Shown here: piece after piece, positions 28,101-42,400 of the stretch | Layout of the letters: every line of letters begins with the position of its first letter | Numbering within the stretch: the first letter of the stretch is position 1 | Source: Corydoras sp. C115 | Taxonomy: Eukaryota; Chordata; Actinopteri; Siluriformes; Callichthyidae | Assembly: GCA_019802505.1 (NCBI GenBank) | Contig: JAFMOC010000076.1 | Location: forward strand, 916,001 to 980,000 | Direction: 5' to 3' | DNA: 64,000 bases | Program-made: the position numbers and the translations under genes | The notes under the pieces: generated by a model | Databases searched by the model: none | What the model was told of the DNA's origin: nothing | The model's input: the letters and a program-made list of their open reading frames with translations, nothing else

Positions 28101-30784
28101 CATGCCTGGAGGACCCGTTGGCTATGAAGGTTAAAAAGAATAGCCTGTTCTTAGTGGTCTAACTGGACTGAGATTGAAAAATCGGAAGTTTTCTCAGAAT
28201 GAGCCAACATAAATTTATCAGTTCCAGACTAAACACCATAAACCACAGGTTTCTACACTAAATCTGGTCACCTATTATTGAGTCATCAAACCTTGAGCTT
28301 GAATCCCAACAAGTTCTCAGACATCATGGTTGGAAACCCAAAAATGAACAGCTGGCCCAGTGTTCTGCCTGGGAAGAGCAGAATTCATTTCGTGCATTTA
28401 TTTAGTTGGTCTTATCCCATATCTCAGGGTTTATAATCTGTCTTAAATACTTTAACCATTGGTTACATTTATTAAATTGGCATTTATAAAATAAAATAGG
28501 TGGCATGGTGGCTTAGTGGTCGCCTCTCAGTGTTGGGGATACAGGTTCCAATCCTGATCTGGGTGGAGTTTCCATGTTCTCCCCTGTCTCCTGTGTCTGT
28601 GAGTAAGTGAGTGTATGCCCAGTGATTGACACGCTGTCCTGGGTGTATCTGCCCAGTGCCCAAAATGTTCTCTGCTGGATGATTAAGCAGAAGATGATGA
28701 ATGAATTAATATAAAAATATAAGGTTATACCATACTTTACATTACGTTATCTATTTGTTTGATGCTTTCAAATGTTCTGACTAATTATTTATTATAATGC
28801 TTTAGGCCTTCATTTTTTATCTTTTCCTTTGCATATATTTGAATGAGATGTTAAACATGTGATCCCTTTCACAAACTGAAGCAGGTAAATTCATTCTAGG
28901 TTTGTTGTAATGGTACAGCATTGAATACATACGGGTGCAGGCCATTGACAGAGGGTCTCCCTCTGCACGGAAGTAGTTCTTCTCACAGCTGCAGTGCACG
29001 GCCCCCTCCTGGTGTGTAAAGCTGTGTGGGGGGCACTTGAAGCACTTTAAGTTCCCAGAGGAAGCTTTATAAAAGCCAGGCCGGCAGGCTGCAGAGACAA
29101 ACAGGAGAGGAAGACAAATTAGGATGCATGAAGCCCTTAGCCAACAGTGTCATCCATTACCCCATTACCACGCTGCCACCTTTAATGGACTGAATCATTT
29201 CATGTGACAATATCCATCAGACAGCACACTGGAAAGACTTTTAATTGTCTGACTTAAATCTACCAATAAAGTGAAAGCATGGATATTGGCAGCAGAAATG
29301 TCCACACTAGACATGTGAGGAGAATGAGAAGCATAAATTGTAGCTTAAAGTCAACTGGGAATAGGGTGCTAAGCCAGAGAACCAGTGATAAAACATATTT
29401 AAAAATGTGTCGCTACTCTTTCCCCTTAGCTAGACATCCAGGAGATGCATGAATTATGCAAATTCACCACTTAAAATGAAGGAAAAAATCTTTCTTTAAA
29501 TATCTCCGGTATTAAATTGTGTTCAGCAGCTCATCCGTTCCTATTCACAAGAATTTCTCTCTATTATCCATAATGAAGGGGTAAAAATTATGATGAGCCA
29601 GTTAATTAGAGTGGCTTACATGAAATCTAGACTTCACTCTACACACGTTTATGGCTTGTCACTTAATAAAATCTTGGAACCGACTATTTCAAGTCTGCAT
29701 GAATAATTTTGAATATTTGGTCCACAACATTTAATAGAGAAAAAAAAAAAACGCTCTCTAGATTTTACACAAGCGGAGCAACAGTGGTAAATTATACAGT
29801 ACCTCAAGAAGGCAGTAAAAGATTATCTGAACAAATAATTCACTGCCCACTTGGGCATAACAGTAACCAGCAGATCTGGGAGAGTTATTATAAACTGTCT
29901 GGCACTTACAGCTCCTCAATTGCAAGCCACTTCCCTACTGAACATCCAAAGAGGCAATCTTTTTCTGCAGTAGCTAGGCAGTGTGAGCAGACCTGGGAAG
30001 CAGGAGGCCATGTGATATCTGAGAAATCGGGTTTACATTAACCTGCTGCTCCTTAGAGAGCCTCCTTGCCACTGTGAAAGCCCAGGCTGACAAAAAAATC
30101 AGTAGTGCCTATTAGCCCGAGTTATGGGAAATCAAACGTGACACAGTGCTTCCTTGGCAAATCGACAAACGCAAAGTCCCAAATAAGATAAACACACAGG
30201 CTGTAGTTGTGTCGTTGGGGACACTTGTCTGCTGGATTGCTGGCTTTTAAAAATAGCAAGCACAACTGTGAATTTATTCAGTGCTTAGCTTTGACTGTTA
30301 TCCAAATGTCATCATATGATTTGTTAATTATTTGCAAGATATGTGTTTCTATACACGAGGACCAGAATTATTCAAAACATATTGAAAAGCTCATAACAAG
30401 GAGTGGAGTTATAACTGTTATAACTGTTCCGTTATAGAAGTAAACACTGTTAGCTGTGCTGTTCTATAAGAAAAGCTCTATAAGAAAAGTTTGACCATAA
30501 GTTTGACCAAAAGAGACCATAGCTAATAAAAAATTTCTATTGTTTGACTTCCCACATTCTAAATTATGATAAATCCTCAGATCTGTCACCAATTTTTTTT
30601 GTCTATGTGTACAGTGTATGGAATACCTAAGAAATTATGCTATTCACCTCATTGGCAATGGTAAAGAAAAGTGCATGTATGTGACAGAGAAAAAGAAAGC
30701 GTGTGTGCGTGTGCATCTGTGTGTGTGTGTGTATGTGTGCATGTAAGTGAGAGTAAAACCAAGAGAGAGACAGAGAGAGAGTAG

Positions 30785-30832
<48 letters not shown>

Positions 30833-33436
30833 TTGGGTGCTATTATTGATTACACATGTGCTCATAGGAGACACCAGTGCTGACTCTCAGTCTAACAGGC
30901 TGGGACCAAGTGACTGTAGAGAGCCACAGAGGTGATTTCTCATCTACAACTTTCTCAACACACTTTGAATACACATTTTTTTCTATGTATGTTCACATAT
31001 TCATACTCCTATCTTCTTAGTTTTTAAGTCTTTGATTAGAAAGATTTGTATAAAAGATAAATAAGGCATTGCACTTCCCATTAAAGCAAAATACAATGCC
31101 TTATTAATTTAACATAATTTTATCTGTGTATAATTAGTATTTTACATTCTGAGTGTAACATCACCCAGGTAGTACATTTCATATTCTAAAAATTATATTT
31201 ACAACTGGTCAAACAACCTAATTCGAACACAAATGTCCTTGTACCGGTTGAGCCTGACTAATGAAACCTGTAATCATATTACAAAAGCAGATAAGCCCTA
31301 GATGTGTTAGAGAGAAGTCCCTACAGCTTACTACTCAACAGCCCCAAATCAATCGATACAGCTATTTTGCCGACAGGACAGAAAGTGCCAGTCTTATTCG
31401 TTTATGGTTACATCCTTACAGTAGCTCACAATAGTTCTGAGACTATAGAGAACAAATGCATTAATTCAGTAGGTCCTGTTCAGACTAATTGCCTGTGAAA
31501 CTGAATCTGACTAAGAAAATTGGTACAGATGCCCTTTGTCTCTGGAGAATAAAGAACAAAGGGCAGGTCACAATCTCAGTTTGAGTGCTGTTGATAAATT
31601 GTTTGTGGATTGTTGCAAAAATAGGCAGTTTCATATAAATATATTTGTTTATACTTAATTTTTTAGTTGTGTGATTTAATCCATAACTGTCATCCTGTCT
31701 TCTGTTGTAATAATATTTAAATAATTTTTTGACCTTTTATTTTGAAGTTAAAGTTTATTTTGAAAACAATAGAAATGTATAGATTTTTACAAATACATAT
31801 GAAAATGTTGTGTTATCACATAATGTGTGGTTGTATAATGTGAAGAACATAAAATCTAAGTAAATTGTTAACTGGGGTTTCATCATTTGCTTTTATTATA
31901 TTACATCCAGCAGTGCCATCTCTACAACTTGCATGACCTTGGATGAACATCAGTGGCTACATATACTTTCACATAGACATTATTCTTATTCATTGAACAC
32001 AATCAAAGAGCACATTCCTTTGTGTTTTAAGTTTCAACATTTTTGACTTCACTCTGCTGGAAGTTTTGGACCATATCAGAAAGTTCCATGCTTCCTGGGA
32101 AAATAAGCAGACATCTGGTAAACGTGCCAACAAGCTGAAAGTGATTCCAAGTGGTGAGCGCAGTAATCACAGTGTTGAACTCAAACACGTTCTTACAGAA
32201 CACACACATATAACCAGAGACATTTGCACATAAATCACAGATCCAAATGCTTAGCCTTGCATTCACATGAGCTATCTCCTGCTGAGTGGCCTATTTGTAA
32301 CTGCGGGCACTCAGGAGAGCCCAGCTGTAGCACAGAGAGAGGTCTGAAATGTGATCAGAACTGCTCAGCAAGACTCTGTTTGTCCTGGACCCTGTACAAT
32401 AGCACTCCCAGAGGAGAGTGAGGCAACCTCAGCCTGGATCAATACTGCATTGTAAACAAGTCCAGCAACACCCCAATTCAAAAGAATGCCATTAAAATTG
32501 GTTACAAAATGTTTTTAACCCATGTTCACAGTGTGATCATAAGTTGGACATTGTATTTCCTCTACATGCCTAAGGGCTTGTAATACTGCCTTAGATAGAA
32601 ACTAGTGTATCAGAACCTTACTGCAAAAACCAGTGAACACAAACCATACAATCGTTTTTGAGGAAGGCAGAGTTCCACTGACTTATTAACATGTTGAAAA
32701 AAGGTTCTGCTCAGCTGCATCTCTGCCAATGAAGTGAATTGTCCACTGTGCTCACTAAAAATGAATTCCAGCTTGTGGCTGTCTCCTCTCATGTTCAACA
32801 AAGTCAAGTGGATTCAGGCCTCCTCTACCTTACAAAAACCCTAAATCTGTATAAACTTCAACAAATAAAACTTATCGAGGATTACATTACCATTTGCAAC
32901 TACCAACACATCTTTAAATCAAATATATTTAGACATTTCTGCATGCAGCTATATGTCTACTGAAATCTTTAAAATTAGATGTTTACTGGGAAGGTTATTT
33001 AACAGAGTTACTGACCAGAATAATAGTTATTAAAAATGTCATGCTGAGTAATGATAACAGTGTACTAAATGTATATTTCTTTCGCAAAGTTTAGGGACTG
33101 TTGACAGCTCCAAACATGGATTTCCTTCCTGTTAATCATGTGCTTTCACTACTGTGCCCACACCATCTCTGAAACAGCTTATCAGAACCTGTGTTATCCA
33201 AATCTGACTTGAATTAGATCGCTTAATTAGCTGATCCACAGCACAGTGCCAAGTAAAGCTTTAAATGTGAAGATACGCTTTAAGGGCCTTTGGATATGAA
33301 TGAGTCATTTTTTAGTACCATTACCTTGTACTTACCGACACAAACACCAATCTGCGTCTAAAGCAGCTGAAATGAATTATCGGCATAAAAAGCGTCTGCT
33401 TCCTCATTCATCGCCTGGCATGCTAACAGAGTGTAC

Positions 33437-33468
<32 letters not shown>

Positions 33469-36400
33469 GGGGGGGGGGGGGGGGGTGCACACTTTGATCA
33501 GCTTCAGCTGGAGTGAATACACTTCATCAAGGGCAACAACAAACATTCTGATCCCCAATTAAAGCATCAGCCTTAGAAAATACCACTGCAGCTGATAAAC
33601 TCTGCTTTGTGGTATATTAAACATGCTTACCATTACCAAAGCTGCCATTATGTTCACTTTAACACATAAATGGCATGCTATTAATTATAATAGTGCACAC
33701 GGAGGCTAGGTAAAATGCAATAATTAAATAAACACAACAATGCTATTTGTAGTTTAATAAGTTAAATACAAGTTTTTTTTCTATTTAAGTAACATTTAAA
33801 GGCAGTCTTTTATGTACATACATAGAGTCATTCCTTTATATAATTCATTCATTCATTATCTCCCGCTTTATCCTCTATTAGGGTCGCGGTGGGGTTCCCC
33901 ATGCCCATCCAGGGGAGAACGTCTCGGGCACTGGGCAGATAGACCCAGGACAGGGCGCCAATCCATCGCTGGGCACACACACTCACTCACACAGACACGC
34001 AATTTTTTTTGAGAATTCAATTGACTTGATCCATGTTTTTGGACTGTGGGAGGAAACCGGAGAACCCGGAGGAAACCCACGCAGACACGGGGAGAACATG
34101 AAAACTCCACCCAGATGGGGATTCGAACCGGGAATCCCTAGCGCTGAGAGGCGAACGTGCTAACCACTAAGCCACCGTGCCGCCTTCCTTTATATAATTA
34201 CAAGCAATAATTTCATTCATTCAGTAATATATCAAAATCAAGTTATACACAACACTCCTTCTATTCTGTTTACAGGGACATTGTGTCTTTCGTTCTCTTT
34301 GTCTTTTTTTAGTGACATCTCTGTTCGGAGGAATTTCTCATTTATATGCTGTCACAACAAGCCAGTGGCCTTGCCGCAGGTTAGACAAACACATACACAG
34401 ACTGATGAACACACCTAGAATACTGCCCCATACACCTGTATCCCATGACCATAATTGCAACTGAAAATAAATTTAAATGAAACTATCAACTGCCAATTAC
34501 TGTGTGACCCTCAGGTGATGGTGCCTCCTCAGTTTTACAGTGATGCTCCTCTGAAGGCACAGCATTACTGAGTAATGCATTAGATGGTACTGTCACCCAA
34601 GTTTAACTTGCCTTTAGCAACTTTATAGACAGGTCAGAGAGTGAGTTTTGTGTGGAGCTAAGCTCCATGTTCACAGCTGGCTCTGTGTATAAACCATAAC
34701 ATATAGAGAAGTGTGAGCGATGCCAAACATACAGTAAACAGTGCTATAAGATATATAAACATGCAAGACATACCAAAGACATACCAAACATGCAAGAATG
34801 AGTAATATAACAGAAATAAAAAAAACTTCAGTCTTGTCCGCATCTTTTTATTCCCTCAAGCTGCCGGATGTGAGTGGGTCAGTGAGTAATTTTAGGACAC
34901 CATTTCACTAAAATCCCCTGACATGTCTCAATAAGCCACCGTGATGCCTGCAGCAAATTGAGCAGATGAGGAGTGGGAGTCAAAGAAAGAGCGAAATAGC
35001 TTTGAAACAACTAAGCCTATTAGCATAGGTTTCAAAGCCCCTTGGAATGTGTCTTGTCCTGCCCGGGTCCGATCGTCTTTTTTTGCCACTATTGTAAAGA
35101 TCGTACAGCCCTCAGACAGAAGGCAGCACAATAGGAGCCCTGCTTTGGCCACCACCTAATCCCCTATTGTGGCAGGTTTATGACCGCCCCTTTTTGTGCC
35201 ACTCTCTGTTCCTCCGGAGACGCTAGACCACACTGATGCTGATAAATCTTCCACACGGACAAAGGGAGAACAGGTCACCCAAAGGTTCAGGGATTGTGCT
35301 GGTCACTTTTAATGTACGAGACTGTCAGCCATGGCCATGACTGATAACTGAGGTATTATATTCACACAGGCGAAGAACTGCAACATCAGCCGTAAAAACC
35401 TGCTATTCTAATCAAAATAACCTGCTCCAGGCTATTGAGATGCATGCATACCAAGTTAAACCACAATAACTGTCTAAAGGTGAGTCGTATAAATTTATGC
35501 AGTATTGCGGGTGAAACCATAAGTTAACAATTGTTTCCAACTGAAATGGCTCATACTCTAAAATGTATATTACTGTGAAGATGCTCTTCTTCTATAAGAT
35601 CTTTGTAAATCAAAGGGAAAAATAAATAATAATTGCATTTTACTCACTTGTACACATTTTACGACTGGCTGTGTGTTACTGCAAAGAGTTTTTGTACGTG
35701 AATGCTTGTGTTTTTGTGGAAAGCAGCAGCATCATAAATAAAGACTTGCCTGAATGAACAGGGCTAGTGATTTGGAAGTGTCCTCCTTTCTAGAATGCAG
35801 AAATAGGTCAGCTGGAATCCTTCACAGCAACAATACAGAGTCCTTACTGAAGATGGCCCACTTCCCATATTATCAACACTTCTATGACCATACATTCACA
35901 CTTCATACTCATATCATCATCTCTGCACATGAGAACACACCTACACATTTCCACAATAATTGCACAAGCAATGTGTTTCTGTATGATTGTATTGTGAATC
36001 CTATTCTGACATATTTTAAATGTTTAGTAGAAAGAAAATCATTCACATGAATGGTTAATTGCACATACATTTTAATTATGATCTGAGAATGTCATGTTGG
36101 ATTACATAAATTAAATTTCAACTCATCTCAACTCATTATCTCATGCTTAATCCTCAACTAGGGTGAGGGGGGTTGTTTTAGGAACTTGGCAGATACACCC
36201 AGGACAGGGCGCCAATCCATAACTGGGCACGCACTTACTAACACAAACACAAAATTTTATAACGGAAAATTTACAGCAGCCAATTCACCTATAATGCATG
36301 TATTTGGACTGTGGGAAGAAATCCTCGTAGACAGGGAGAGAATTTTGAAACTCTGAACCTGGATCCACAGTGCTTGGAGGCGGACATGCTAACCACTAAG

Positions 36401-39400
36401 ACGCTGGGCCGCCAAAAATGTCTGTGATTTATTTATTTTAATTAAATGATAGAATCAATTAGAGACACATTATCAATGAATACGTATATCTCCCTGTACA
36501 TTAAGAAAAACATTCAGTACCATTAAGAAATGATGATCCAGACATTAACAGAAACACTTCTATATGTACCGAAAGCCTGTGAAAATTTGCTGTGGTCAGT
36601 TTAATTTATGTTTTAGATTTTTTTAGGAAAAGATGGATGTTTAAAAGTACCATCCCAATTGTAGAGAAAACTACATAAGGCAACATCTGTCACACTATGG
36701 GAATGCTTCAGAAAACATGGGTGAATGGTGTAACTATAAATGAATAATTTAAACTAAAAAGTATATTGAGATTTTAAAGAGACATTTCTGCTATCAGGAC
36801 ATTTGTTATGAACGCCACGGTTGTTTTAACATGAGAGTACTGAGGCTTTATGCACACAGAGTCTGCAGTCTAAATCTGTCTTCTAGTAAAATGTTTTGGA
36901 CATCATGAAGAGTAATATCAGACAACTGTGACCATGAACAATTGAGTAGCAAGAAGCATGATACAGCTTTGTACCATGTATAAATGGGCAAAAATTCTAT
37001 TTGGACATTAGTAAGACTAGGTCCAAAATTAGTAAAAAAGTAAAATTGAAAGAAAAAAGAGATGTAATATAGTGGTAAACAAGCTTTTAAAGTATATCCA
37101 TATAAAATGATTATTTTATATTAACCATTATGTTGGTCTGTAATTATCAGATATTTTTCTTTATATATTTGTCAGCTACTCTTCAAGAGAATTAACAAAT
37201 TACATATTCTTTTTTTATTTTATTCTATTTTTATTTTACAAAATGTCTGAACTCTTTGCGCTTACGGTGTCAAACAAGAGCAATATGCTGTTCAGATTCC
37301 CCAGTCAGGTGCCAGCGTACTAGTGTAGGCAAAACGGCCCACAAATCAATCTCCTGTGACATGCCACACGGCAGGGTGTCCACACATTTGTTAAGCCAGG
37401 CTATTCCCCATTCGTCTCTTTGTGGGAAGTACCAACTATGGGGAAGGTTTAGGGTACAAAGAAGCAAACCTCTATAAATCAGAGGGTCTGAGTGTGGAGA
37501 AGCATGGCTGGGCTGTCAGGTCCAGAGGAGACACCGCAGCTGATCCCCAGACACTAGTGCACATCAACTGTCTCTTCTTACCTAGCCCCTAACAGCTGCT
37601 GAGTTACCCCCTCCAATCTCTCTTTCAAACACACACACACACATAAATGAAGGAAAAAAAACATCCTCAGGTATAATAGAAAGAGATATATCCACTGATA
37701 TGGTTTTCAGCGTTAAGAATCAGTGATGCTCCATGGGACCCTCTTTAACAGATAAAGTACCTCTGGATCCTCCTTACACATCCAGAACTTGAGAAGAGCT
37801 GATACTTTTGACATTTTACACAAAGATGCTCAATACTGTTCTTCTCTTATACGACACAGTGGCAATTATCAGAGTCTTTGCCACAGACTGTAGAGGTAGT
37901 TAGCTTAGAGGAAGGTCGGAGCCAGTGTTACACTCTAGCAGTTTGCACAGGATCGATCTCTCACCTACTCTCTTGACACGCTTGGTCTCACCCGAAGCTA
38001 ACCTCTCCTGTCACACTATAACCCCTGACACATGACTTCTACAGTTCCAATTCACTAAGTGAATGCTATAGGCTGCATTGATGAAATAAAAAATATTTTC
38101 CAAGGACTTATGACCTAAGGAAAAAAAACATAAAATGTGATTTGAAAAATCAATATTCAATATAGTGAACTGGCGGCACAGTGGCTTAGTGGTTAGCATG
38201 TTCGCCTTTCAGCGCTAGGGATTCCCGATTCATATCCCACTCTGGGTGGAGTTTCCATGGTCTCCTCTGGGTTCTCCGGTTTCCTCCCACAGTCCAAAAA
38301 CATTGATCAAGGTCAACTGAATTTTTTTAATTGCCCCATATACAGTGTGTTTGTGTGTGTGTCTGTGTGAGTGAGTGTGTGCCCAGCGATGGATTGGCGC
38401 CATGTCCTGGGTGTATCTCCCAGCGCCCGAAACGTTCTCCAATGTATGGGCATGGGGAACCGCTCCCCCCCGGAAACCCAAGTACAGGATAAAAAGATAA
38501 TGGATGAATGGTTATATAGTGTACTTACAGAACTTCTCTAAAAGTCAAAAACATGATTTTAAAAAACCTGGTCTTAATATCACTTTACAAATTTGCATCT
38601 CACTCATTTTAGTTTAGTGATCATAGCAAACCAACCAAACATCATAAGATGACTTTGTATAGGTACTATAAGATATCCTTAAAATACTGAAAACTAAATT
38701 AAGTGCCAGTACATCACTCACATATTTTCACTAACTCAAATCTGGGAGTTGGAAGTCCAGATAGTTGGTTTATTTTGGCCGGCTGGATACAACCACAATA
38801 CCTTGGAGAGTATGTCTAGAACATGTCTACTTGAAATCTGTAACATTATTGCTTTTTCCTAAGAAGACTGATGTTGGGTGGTAGGGATAGGTGAGAAGAT
38901 TGGCAGACTGAAAGAAACCAAAATACCTGGTATGGACACAGGGAGACCATGGCAACATGCAGACTGTAATTGAAGTAAAGGAATGCTCTTAGTCTCTGGC
39001 ATTATGCTAAATCAACACTGCTCACTGTGCTGTTTTTTCCCCAACTCACACAGTTTAGCATCATATTTTTATGTTGAGAATGATGTTTTCCATAATCATT
39101 ATTCTATGTTGTAGTTATTTCTGAAAAGTTGATTAATTAAAAGTGTTTACAACTCTTTTTATTGAGATAGTTCTTTGTCCTTTATGATTTTATTTAAATC
39201 TATATGTGCAGCAAAACTTAAGGCTATACACATTTAAAAAAATGCAGCATGCAAGGGCTTATTGTGCTTTAACATCTGAAAAAAACAATGAAATCTTATA
39301 TCATATATTGCCTCAACACTATATTTAAATTTTACATATTTTCTGATAAAGATTGGACTAACACAGATTTTCTCACCTTTGAGCTTTAGCCAAGTGCAGT

Positions 39401-42400
39401 AGCAAATTAGTTAATGGGGGAAAGAGTTTTCTTTTTTTAAATGAACAGCACTACATTTTACTAAACAACACTTAATGGTGATCTATTAATGGATCAGTCT
39501 GTGTCTACTCTACAGAGGCTTATGATTAGTTACACTGATGGATTTCTTAAAACATCAGAGGGGAGATTAGAGTACACTTGACAGTGAAAAATAATCCCTG
39601 CAGTGGGCCCTTTTTCTTAGTCTAATCAATGCACTCTCTATCCCAGGATCGGCAGGACCAGACCATTTTCATTGGCCTGCACTGAAAAGCAGACAGTAGA
39701 CAAGTTGACAGAAGCCCACTTCCCTACTCCCTCTTATTGATCTTCTCATGGTCTTACTGTTACTCAGAAGAACAAACACCACCGTTCCATGCCATAGTGT
39801 GTCTGCTACTACAATCATAAGGCATATAATTACAGCATGACACATGCATGTCAACATGTTCTCCAAAACACATTCTCACTTACAATTATGCAGCAAAATT
39901 CACACAATGTAATGCTTTAGCACAGAACTATGCATATTAAAGCATTCTAAGTCTAAAAAAAAAAGTAAAGAAAGTGTTTACAAACATTAAACAGTAATTC
40001 AGTAAAAAGTACTATATAAAATAAAATGCCCAAGTCACACAAAGTGTTTTGCATGGATGACTTTTAAACAGGCTTGCTCAAAGTATGTGTAACAGATTGC
40101 TGCACTTACACAGAACAGCAGCGCACAATATGTCATTAATCACAGGTACCTACACTACAGAAATATTGTCATGGAAAAAAGGTATAGCCTCTTTAAATTC
40201 TTTGGTTTTATGTATCAGGACACAATAATAAAACATGCAGTTTTAAGGTCAAACAATAACAAATTAAACTGTCTTTATTTAATTTACAAAAACAAAGCCA
40301 GAAAATGCAGCATGCAAGAACTTATTGTGCTTTAACATCTGAAAACACCAATGAAATCTTATATCATATATTGCCTCAACACTGCATTTAAATTTTACAT
40401 ATTTTCTGATACAGATTGGACTAACACAGATTTTCTCTGTGTTTTTCTCTGTGTGTTTCTCTGTGTTTTTATGTTTGTAAATGTAAGTTTTGGTCTCATG
40501 ATGTCATTATTATGACTGACGAATTGCAAATTGAATGTCTGATCCACGTGTTTAAATCATTCAACTAAATATATCTGTGTTCATTTTTTTTGTCATAAGA
40601 CAGTAGCAAGTAAATTAACAAACCGGCGGCAAATGAATTTTGAGGTAAAACTGTTTTCAGCTGTTCATAATTATGGTGCCAAGTTAAAAAAATGACCAGA
40701 TGCACATTTTTTGCTGTTTTTGCAGTCATTACTGCCTATTACGGGCAGTTAAAAAAAACTAATAAAAAAAACGCTGCTGCCGACTCACCACCAGAACTAG
40801 ACAATGTTGAAAGTGGCATGTGCACATGTAGAGAAGTTTGGTGTGGAAAAACAAAAAATAAGAGAGTAAATTAATAAGAGCAGATAAGGATAAACAAATC
40901 AAATAAATGACATAAAAACTACTTTTTTACTGATTTACTGAGAAAATCATGCAATTTTATATATTTATAAGTGGTAAAAATATGTATTCACAAACTTTCA
41001 AAGACCATAGTATATGCATGGACAGTATGTGTGGTTCATCCCAGCTAAACATATTATCATGTCACATATATGCTATGACTTGGATATCCATCCATTATCT
41101 TCTGCTTGATCCTCTACTAGGGTCGCGGGGAGGGGGGGTTCCCCGTGCACTTCCAGGGGAGAACCGTGCCGCCACTTGAATATTCATTCATTCATTCATT
41201 CATTATCTTCCGCTTTATCCTATATTAGGGTCGCAGGGGGGTTCCCCATGCCCATCCAGGGGAGAAAGTTTCGGGCGCTGGGCAGATACACCCAGGACAG
41301 GGCGCCAATCTATCGCTGGGCACACACTCACACACACAGACACACACACAAACATGGGCAATTTGGAGAACTCAATTGACTTGATCCATGTTTTTGGACT
41401 GTGGGAGGAAACCGGAGAACCCGGAAGAAACCCACGCGGACACGGGGAGAACATGGAAACTCCACCCAGATGGGGATTCGAACCGGGAATCCCTAGTGCT
41501 GAGAGGCGAACGTGCTAACCACTAAGCCACCGTGCCGCCCTTGAATATCACACAAATAATATCTTATAAGTGGTCATCTGTTTTCATTGAAGGATCAGCT
41601 GTGGTAATGAATTGATGCTTATCCGCCAATCATAAAGTGACCACTCTTTTCAACAAACCATTGCATGACAAAAATAAATATGAATACTGTCAAGCATTTT
41701 ATACCTATAAACTATAAACAGTGATGGGCAGTAGTGCCACTACATGTAGCGAAGCTATTAGTTGAACAAAATTTCTGTAACTTGGCAGTTGCGTCGCTGA
41801 ATTCTGAATCAAATAACTATCCAGTAGTTATGTTATTGTTTTGATTAAGTAGCAACATAGCGTCCACAGTGAATTAAATATAGTATTCCATAGTATTCCC
41901 TCCATAGTGAATTAAATATGGATGGTCTTTTTTGTGTGTTAGACCATCAGCTCTTCATCAAAAAATGCTTTAATCCGTGTATCTGTTGCACTGATCTGAC
42001 ATCAGGTTGTGAAGCGAAATGTGAAGTAGCTTCTGAGTAGTTAAGATACTTTTGCCATATTTGTGTAACTTAGCTTGCTATATTTCTATGGGTTGTAGCT
42101 TTTGTGTAGTGAAGCTTCATTTATTGTTGAGTAACTAATAGCTCAGCTCACATTTTACATTTTACGAATAACTTGCCCAACACTGACTATAAACCTATAC
42201 ACAGTCTTACATAATACATTTTTCTATTTTTCTATTTTATTTAATGCAGAGATTGCATTTTCGAAATTGTACCATTTTTTGCTTATTTTCAGTGCCTCAT
42301 ACAAGAAGTCTTGATGCTGATGTTAGGGACTGGTGAAGGTTTAAGGCTCAGAATGATGTGATTACAGCTGAGTTTCCGGTGGATTATTGTGCCGAATGTG

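Larger units (their letters stand above)
25263..28932 (-). other. epha3 intron 4
   Basis: 3.7 kb. Contains the inverted-repeat Tc1-like element (25366-26138), a CA-rich microsatellite (27097-27159) and a diverged SINE (about 28498-28708). Nothing else recognised. Confidence 0.75.

Noticed and set aside
29709..30041. 110-codon plus-strand frame in intron 3
   Set aside because: No recognisable domain, no splice or promoter context, composition like the surrounding intron.
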